Shown piece by piece: positions 13,211-17,716 of a stretch of DNA of 17,716 bases (within the stretch, counting starts at the first letter, position 1; every line of letters begins with the position of its first letter). This DNA is from CAVVDT01 sp964568825. Lineage in GTDB: Bacteria; Pseudomonadota; Alphaproteobacteria; Rhizobiales; Aestuariivirgaceae. Made by a program: the position numbers and the translations under genes. The DNA is taken from the NCBI GenBank assembly GCA_964568825.1, contig CAZMSA010000070.1, positions 1 through 17,716 on the forward strand, in the 5' to 3' direction. The notes under the pieces are model-generated. The model was given only the letters and a program-made list of their open reading frames with translations, did no database searches and was not told the DNA's origin.

Positions 13211-16000
13211 TCACTCGGCCGCCTGCGCCTGCACTTTCTTCACCGGCTCCACTTTCGCGGCAGCGAACTTGAACTCGGGGATCTTGCCGAACGGGTCGAG
13301 CTTGGGGTTGGTCAGGATGTTGGCGGCCGCCTCCACATAGGCAAACGGGATGAACAGCGTCCCCGGCGCGATGGAGCCTTCCTGGCGCGCCTTCAAGGTG
13401 ATAGAGCCGCGCCTTGTCGTCACCTTCACCATGTCGCCGGGCAACATGCCGAACCTGGCGATGTCGCGCGAACTCATCTGCACCGTCGGCTCGGGCTCGA
13501 CGGCATCGAGCACCGTGGTGCGCCTGGTCATGGCGCCGGTGTGCCAATGTTCGAGCTGGCGGCCGGTCGACAGGATGAAGGGGAATTTCGCATCCGGCTG
13601 CTCGTCGGGCGGCAGCACTTCGGCCGGCACGAACTTGCCGAGCCCGTCGGCGGTGGGGAAGCGATCGCCGAACACGATGGCGGTGCCGGGATGATCGGGC
13701 GCCGGGCACGGGTAGGCGACGACGTTTTCAGTTTCCAGCCGCGCCCAGGTGATATTGTCGAGCGACGGCATCGCCTGCTTCATTTCCGCGAACACATCGG
13801 CCGGGCCCGCATAGCTCCACTTGAGGCCGATGCGGCGGGCGATTTCCTGGGTGATCCACCAGTCGGGCTTCGCCTCGCCGGGGGCATCCAGCGCCTGCCG
13901 GCCCATCTGCACCTGGCGGTTGGTGTTGGAGACGGTGCCGGTCTTTTCCGGCCAGGCGGTGGCGGGGAGAATGACATCGGCATACATCGCCGTCTCGGTG
14001 AGGAAGATGTCCTGAACCACCAGATGATCGAGCTTGGCCAGTGCCTCGCGGGCATGCGCCACATCGGGGTCCGACATGGCCGGGTTCTCGCCCATGATGT
14101 ACATGGAGCGCACCTTGCCGGCATGGATGGCATCGATGGTCTCGACCACGGTGAGGCCGGGCTCGGGATCGAGTTCGGCGCCCCACAGCGTCTCGAAGCG
14201 CGCCTTCAGCTTTTCATCGCCGACCTTCATGTAGTCGGGGAACACCATGGGGATGAGGCCGGCATCCGATGCCCCTTGCACGTTGTTCTGGCCGCGCAAG
14301 GGGTGCAGGCCGGTGCCGGCGCGCCCGGTCTGGCCGCACATGAGCGCCAGCGAGATGAGGCAGCGGGCATTGTCGGTGCCGTGGGTATGCTGCGAGACGC
14401 CCATGCCCCAGAAGATGATGGCGGCGTTGGCCCTGGCGTATTTGCGGGCGACGGTGCGGATTTCATCTGCCCTGATGCCGCAGATCTTTTCCATGTCCTC
14501 GGGCGTGAATTTCTTCAAGTGGGTCTTCAGCCGCTCGAAGCCGTCGGTATGGGCCTGGATATATTGCCGGTCGTAGAGGCCCTCCTCGACGATCACATGC
14601 ATCATGGCGTTGAGAAGCGAGACATCGGCGCCGTTCTTGAACTGCAGCATGTGGGTGGCGTGGCGCTTCAGGGCGGTGGCGCGCGGGTCCATGACGATGA
14701 GTTCGGCACCGCGCTTGGCGGCCTGCTTGAAGAAGGTGGCGGCGACGGGATGGTTGCCAGTGGGGTTGGAGCCGATGACGATGATGAGGTCGGAATCCTT
14801 CACCGCGGTGAACGGCGCCGTCACGGCGCCCGAGCCGATGGTCTCCATCAGCGCGGCGACCGAGGAGGCATGGCACAGCCGGGTGCAATGATCGACATTG
14901 TTGGAACCAAACCCGGTGCGCACCAGCTTCTGGAACAGATAGGCCTCCTCGTTGGAGCATTTTGCCGAGCCGAATCCGGCCAGCGCCTCGGGCCCGCGCG
15001 TGTCGCGCGCCGCCTTGAGCCCGGAAGCGGCGAGATCGAGCGCTTCGGCCCAAGTCGCCTCGCGGAAATGGGCGAGCGGCTTCTTCGGGTCCATGTTGAG
15101 ACCCTTGGGCTTGCCGGCTTTGCGGATCAGCGGCCTGGTCAGGCGTTCCGGCGAGGTGACGTAATCGAAGCCGAAGCGGCCCTTGACGCACAGCCGGTTC
15201 TGGTTGGCGGGACCGCCGGCGCCATCCACCCAGGCGATGGTCTCCTTGCCGGTCTTGGCGTCCTTCTTCAGGTTGTAGGTGATCTGGCAGCCGACGCCGC
15301 AATACGGGCATACCGATTGCACCTGGCGCTCGGCGACGCGGCCGCCGCGACCCCTGGCATCGACGAGGTTCGCCGGCATCAGGGCACCGGTCGGGCAGGC
15401 CTGCACGCATTCCCCGCAGGCAACGCAGGTGGACTGGCCCATGGGATCGTCGAAGTCGAACACGATCTTTTCTTCAGAACCGCGCCACGCCATGCCGATC
15501 ACGTCGTTGACCTGTACCTCGCGACAGGCGCGGACGCACAGGTTGCAATGGATGCAGGCATCGAGGTTGACGGCCATGGCCGGATGGCTGACGTCGGCTT
15601 TCGGACTTTCGTCCTTCGGGAAGCGCGACAGCTTGACCTCCATCGCCTTTGCCCACTTGAGGAACGAGGACTGGGTGTCGTGGGCGTTGTCGGGCCTGGG
15701 CTGGTCGGCCATCAACAGTTCGAACACCATGTGGCGGGCCGCCTTGGCGCGCTCGGTCTGGGTCTTCACCTTCATGCCCTCGGCGGGCTTTCTCAGGCAC
15801 GATGCCGCCAGCACCCGCTCGCCCTCGACCTCAACCATGCAGGCACGGCAGTTGCCGTCGGCGCGGTAGCCGGGGGCGTCCTTCCAGCACAGATGCGGGA
15901 TGGTGGTGCCGTGGCGCTTGGCCACCTGCCAGATCGATTCATCCGGCTCGGCGACGACGTCGTGCCCATCGAGATTGAAAGTGACTTTTCCGTCAGACAT
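13211..16000 (-). CDS. fdhA: NAD-dependent formate dehydrogenase, catalytic alpha subunit (FDH1 type)
   Basis: A 929-residue molybdenum/tungsten enzyme subunit (fdh1A or fdhF in other naming) that oxidises formate to CO2. The N-terminal [2Fe-2S] domain has Cys38, 51, 54 and 68. A two-cluster ferredoxin domain has Cys149/152/155/159 and Cys192/195/198/202. The proximal [4Fe-4S] site is Cys231/234/238/271, and a bis-MGD domain follows. In HCTRLCHASS the Cys376-His377 pair is the expected metal ligand and base, so this is a Cys, not a selenocysteine, enzyme. The NuoG-like His-Cys cluster between residues 70 and 148 is not seen. Sequence style and the two-subunit make-up resemble the tungsten FDH1 of Methylobacterium, but the metal cannot be read from sequence. 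The start has AGGAGG upstream. It forms an operon with fdhB, 44 bases before it. Confidence 0.97.
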   Translation of the reverse strand: MSDGKVTFNLDGHDVVAEPDESIWQVAKRHGTTIPHLCWKDAPGYRADGNCRACMVEVEGERVLAASCLRKPAEGMKVKTQTERAKAARHMVFELLMADQPRPDNAHDTQSSFLKWAKAMEVKLSRFPKDESPKADVSHPAMAVNLDACIHCNLCVRACREVQVNDVIGMAWRGSEEKIVFDFDDPMGQSTCVACGECVQACPTGALMPANLVDARGRGGRVAERQVQSVCPYCGVGCQITYNLKKDAKTGKETIAWVDGAGGPANQNRLCVKGRFGFDYVTSPERLTRPLIRKAGKPKGLNMDPKKPLAHFREATWAEALDLAASGLKAARDTRGPEALAGFGSAKCSNEEAYLFQKLVRTGFGSNNVDHCTRLCHASSVAALMETIGSGAVTAPFTAVKDSDLIIVIGSNPTGNHPVAATFFKQAAKRGAELIVMDPRATALKRHATHMLQFKNGADVSLLNAMMHVIVEEGLYDRQYIQAHTDGFERLKTHLKKFTPEDMEKICGIRADEIRTVARKYARANAAIIFWGMGVSQHTHGTDNARCLISLALMCGQTGRAGTGLHPLRGQNNVQGASDAGLIPMVFPDYMKVGDEKLKARFETLWGAELDPEPGLTVVETIDAIHAGKVRSMYIMGENPAMSDPDVAHAREALAKLDHLVVQDIFLTETAMYADVILPATAWPEKTGTVSNTNRQVQMGRQALDAPGEAKPDWWITQEIARRIGLKWSYAGPADVFAEMKQAMPSLDNITWARLETENVVAYPCPAPDHPGTAIVFGDRFPTADGLGKFVPAEVLPPDEQPDAKFPFILSTGRQLEHWHTGAMTRRTTVLDAVEPEPTVQMSSRDIARFGMLPGDMVKVTTRRGSITLKARQEGSIAPGTLFIPFAYVEAAANILTNPKLDPFGKIPEFKFAAAKVEPVKKVQAQAAE

Positions 16001-16044
16001 CGTGCTTCCTCCTGGAGACTTGCCCGTTTGCGCTTTTCAGCGCG

Positions 16045-17716
16045 TCAGGAAATGTCCCGCTTGAAATGCGTCATCACCGTGCGGATGGGGTTGGGCGCGG
16101 CCTGGCCGAGGCCGCAGATCGAGGCATCGGCCATGGCGTTGGAGAGTTCGGCCAGCAGCCCTTGATCCCATTTCCGCTTCTTCATCAGCTTGACGGCCTT
16201 CTCGCAGCCCACCCGGCAGGGGGTGCACTGGCCGCAGCTTTCATCCTCGAAGAATTTGAGCAGGTTGACCGCCACGTCCTTCATGTCGTCCTTGTCGGAA
16301 AGGATCACCACCGCGTGGCTGCCGACGAAGGCCCCCAGTTCGGCAAGTTTGCCGCCGAAATCGAGCCCGATGTCGGCAAGCGATGCCGGCAGCACGCCGC
16401 CCGAGGCGCCGCCCGGCAGGTAGCCCTTGAATTTTTGGCCCTTGGCCATGCCGCCGCACATCTTGATCAGTTCGTTGGCGGTGGTGCCGGCCGGGGCGAG
16501 GACGACGCCGGGGTTTTTCACCCGGCCCGATACCGAATAGGAACGCGGGCCTTTGTGGCCGTCTTTTCCTTGCGCGGCGAACCATTCCGCACCCTTCGCT
16601 AGGATCGCCGGCATCCAGTAGAGCGTTTCGACGTTGTGCTCGAGGCTCGGGCGGTTGAACAGGCCGACGGTCGCCACATAGGGCGGGCGATGACGCGGCA
16701 GGCCGCGCTTGCCTTCGATCGATTCGATCATTGCCGATTCCTCGCCGCAGATATAGGCACCGGCACCGCGTCTCACATGGATATAGCCGGCTGGCGCGAT
16801 GCCTTCCTTTTCAAGGACCGCAATCTCCTTTTTGAGGATGCGCAAGGCGGCGGGGTATTCGTCGCGCACGTAGATGTAAGCCGCCTTGGCATCGACACCC
16901 CAGGCGGCGATCAGCGCGCCTTCGAGGAACTGGTGCGGGCGGGTCCTGAGGTAATAGCGGTCCTTGAAGGTGCCGGGCTCGCCCTCGTCGGCGTTGACGC
17001 AGAGATAGCGCGGGGCGGAGGCGGCGCGCACGAACTTCCACTTCTGGCCGGCCGGAAAGCCCGCCCCGCCGAGGCCCCTGAGGCCCGCCTGCATCAGTAT
17101 TTCCATCACCTCTTCAGGGCTGCGGCCGCCCTTGCCGCGCAAGGCCTTGAGGACGTCGTAGCCGCCCTCCTTCACATAAGCCTTGAACGACTGGTAGCGC
17201 GGCATCGCCGGCTTGGTGTCGCCTGCCTTGGCGGCCTTGAGCAGCGATGAGGCGGTGACGTTACCCATGTAATTGTGGCCCACCGCCGCCGCCGGGGCCT
17301 GGTCGCACAGGCCCATGCAGGGCGCATGCACCACCCGCACCGACTTCGGGGCCTTGTCGCCGAGCTTTTTAAGAATTTCGCCAGCACCCGCCATTTCGCA
17401 CGACAGGGAATCGCACACCCTTATGGTGATAGCAGGCGGGGCGGCCTCGCCTTCCTTCACCACGTCGAAATGATGATAGAAGGTGGCGACCTCGAACACT
17501 TCGGTCTGCGCCAGCCGCATTTCGGCGGCAAGTGCTGCCATGTGGGCGGCCGAGAGATGGCCGTAGCGGTCCTGCAAGAGATGCAAAAATTCGATGAGTA
17601 GATCACGCCGGCGCGGCTGGTCGCCGAGCAGCTTCCTGACCTCGGCGAGGGCCTGATCGTTGACCTGGCGGCCCTTGGCAAAGGCCCGCGCCCGGCCCCT
17701 GCCGCGGCCGCCGGGC
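16045..17716 (-). CDS. fdhB: NAD-dependent formate dehydrogenase, beta subunit (NuoE-NuoF fusion), 5'-partial
   Basis: The frame is open to the right edge, and 556 residues are visible; FDH1-type beta subunits are about 570, so only the first few are missing. The N-terminal part is a NuoE-like thioredoxin-fold [2Fe-2S] domain with Cys in RVCDSLSCEMAG and HAPCMGLCDQAP. The larger part is NuoF-like: RGLGGAGFPAGQKW and NADEGEPGTFKD for FMN and NAD(H), RRGAGAYICGEESA, then ESCGQCTPCRVG and SICGLGQ for the [4Fe-4S] cluster. It passes electrons from the alpha subunit through FMN to NAD+. The fusion replaces the separate FdsG and FdsB of the Rhodobacter-type enzyme. A TTG at 17586 is in frame but internal: the family sequence (KGRQVNDQALAEVRKLLG) continues upstream of it. 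The promoter is outside the window. Confidence 0.96.
   Translation of the reverse strand, partial: PGGRGRGRARAFAKGRQVNDQALAEVRKLLGDQPRRRDLLIEFLHLLQDRYGHLSAAHMAALAAEMRLAQTEVFEVATFYHHFDVVKEGEAAPPAITIRVCDSLSCEMAGAGEILKKLGDKAPKSVRVVHAPCMGLCDQAPAAAVGHNYMGNVTASSLLKAAKAGDTKPAMPRYQSFKAYVKEGGYDVLKALRGKGGRSPEEVMEILMQAGLRGLGGAGFPAGQKWKFVRAASAPRYLCVNADEGEPGTFKDRYYLRTRPHQFLEGALIAAWGVDAKAAYIYVRDEYPAALRILKKEIAVLEKEGIAPAGYIHVRRGAGAYICGEESAMIESIEGKRGLPRHRPPYVATVGLFNRPSLEHNVETLYWMPAILAKGAEWFAAQGKDGHKGPRSYSVSGRVKNPGVVLAPAGTTANELIKMCGGMAKGQKFKGYLPGGASGGVLPASLADIGLDFGGKLAELGAFVGSHAVVILSDKDDMKDVAVNLLKFFEDESCGQCTPCRVGCEKAVKLMKKRKWDQGLLAELSNAMADASICGLGQAAPNPIRTVMTHFKRDIS

Noticed and set aside
12422..16165. A 1247-codon plus-strand open frame opposite mtaB and fdhA
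   Set aside because: It is antisense to two strongly recognisable proteins. Long antisense frames are expected in DNA with very GC-rich third codon positions, and its translation (rich in His, Gly, Asp) matches no family.
13350..16600. Search for a selenocysteine (in-frame TGA plus SECIS) in fdhA
   Set aside because: The frame is continuous and the active-site position is an ordinary Cys codon (Cys376).
1..17716. CRISPR array, transposase, phage or toxin-antitoxin genes
   Set aside because: No regularly spaced repeats and no matching protein families were seen.

Overview
The window looks like the chromosome of a high-GC alphaproteobacterium, most likely Hyphomicrobiales (Rhizobiales). The signs are the mtaB-ftsY-ispZ gene order with ATGA overlaps, a very long Pro/Glu/Ala/Lys-rich FtsY N-terminus, a two-subunit NAD-dependent formate dehydrogenase of the Methylobacterium FDH1 type, and strongly GC-biased third codon positions. 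No phage genes, transposase or CRISPR array are visible.

Left part (1-2940), loosely packed and partly decayed. A 39-codon stub of an isocitrate lyase/PEP mutase family gene lies on the 3' side of a tRNA-Arg(ACG) gene. It is followed by about 450 bases with no supportable gene. Next come a TPR protein on the minus strand that seems to have lost its N-terminal part, and a divergent LuxR-type helix-turn-helix protein.

Middle part (2941-9509), metabolic and regulatory genes. A short-chain-type cis-prenyltransferase (minus) stands head to head with an MpaB/DUF2236-family oxygenase (plus), about 49 bases apart. Then comes a catabolic-looking block: a GntR/FCD regulator (minus), divergent to an ArgE-like M20 deacetylase and a creatinase/ectoine-hydrolase-like M24 protein (plus, one operon). 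A LysR regulator (minus) ends 4 bases from the M24 gene and is divergent to a small DUF4242 gene with a perfect Shine-Dalgarno. Inverted repeats that could be operators lie in both divergent intergenic regions.

Right part (9625-17716), a minus-strand run read fdhB -> fdhA -> mtaB -> ftsY -> ispZ. fdhB (a NuoE-NuoF fusion) runs off the right edge and lacks only its first few residues. The formate dehydrogenase would oxidise formate to CO2 and reduce NAD+. It sits directly upstream of housekeeping genes for tRNA modification (mtaB), membrane protein targeting (ftsY) and septation (ispZ).

No clearly unprecedented system is present. The most unusual items are the prenyltransferase/oxygenase pair, the argE-M24 block with an M24 domain that lacks normal metal ligands, the palindromes between gntR and argE, and the coupling of formate dehydrogenase to the ftsY operon.
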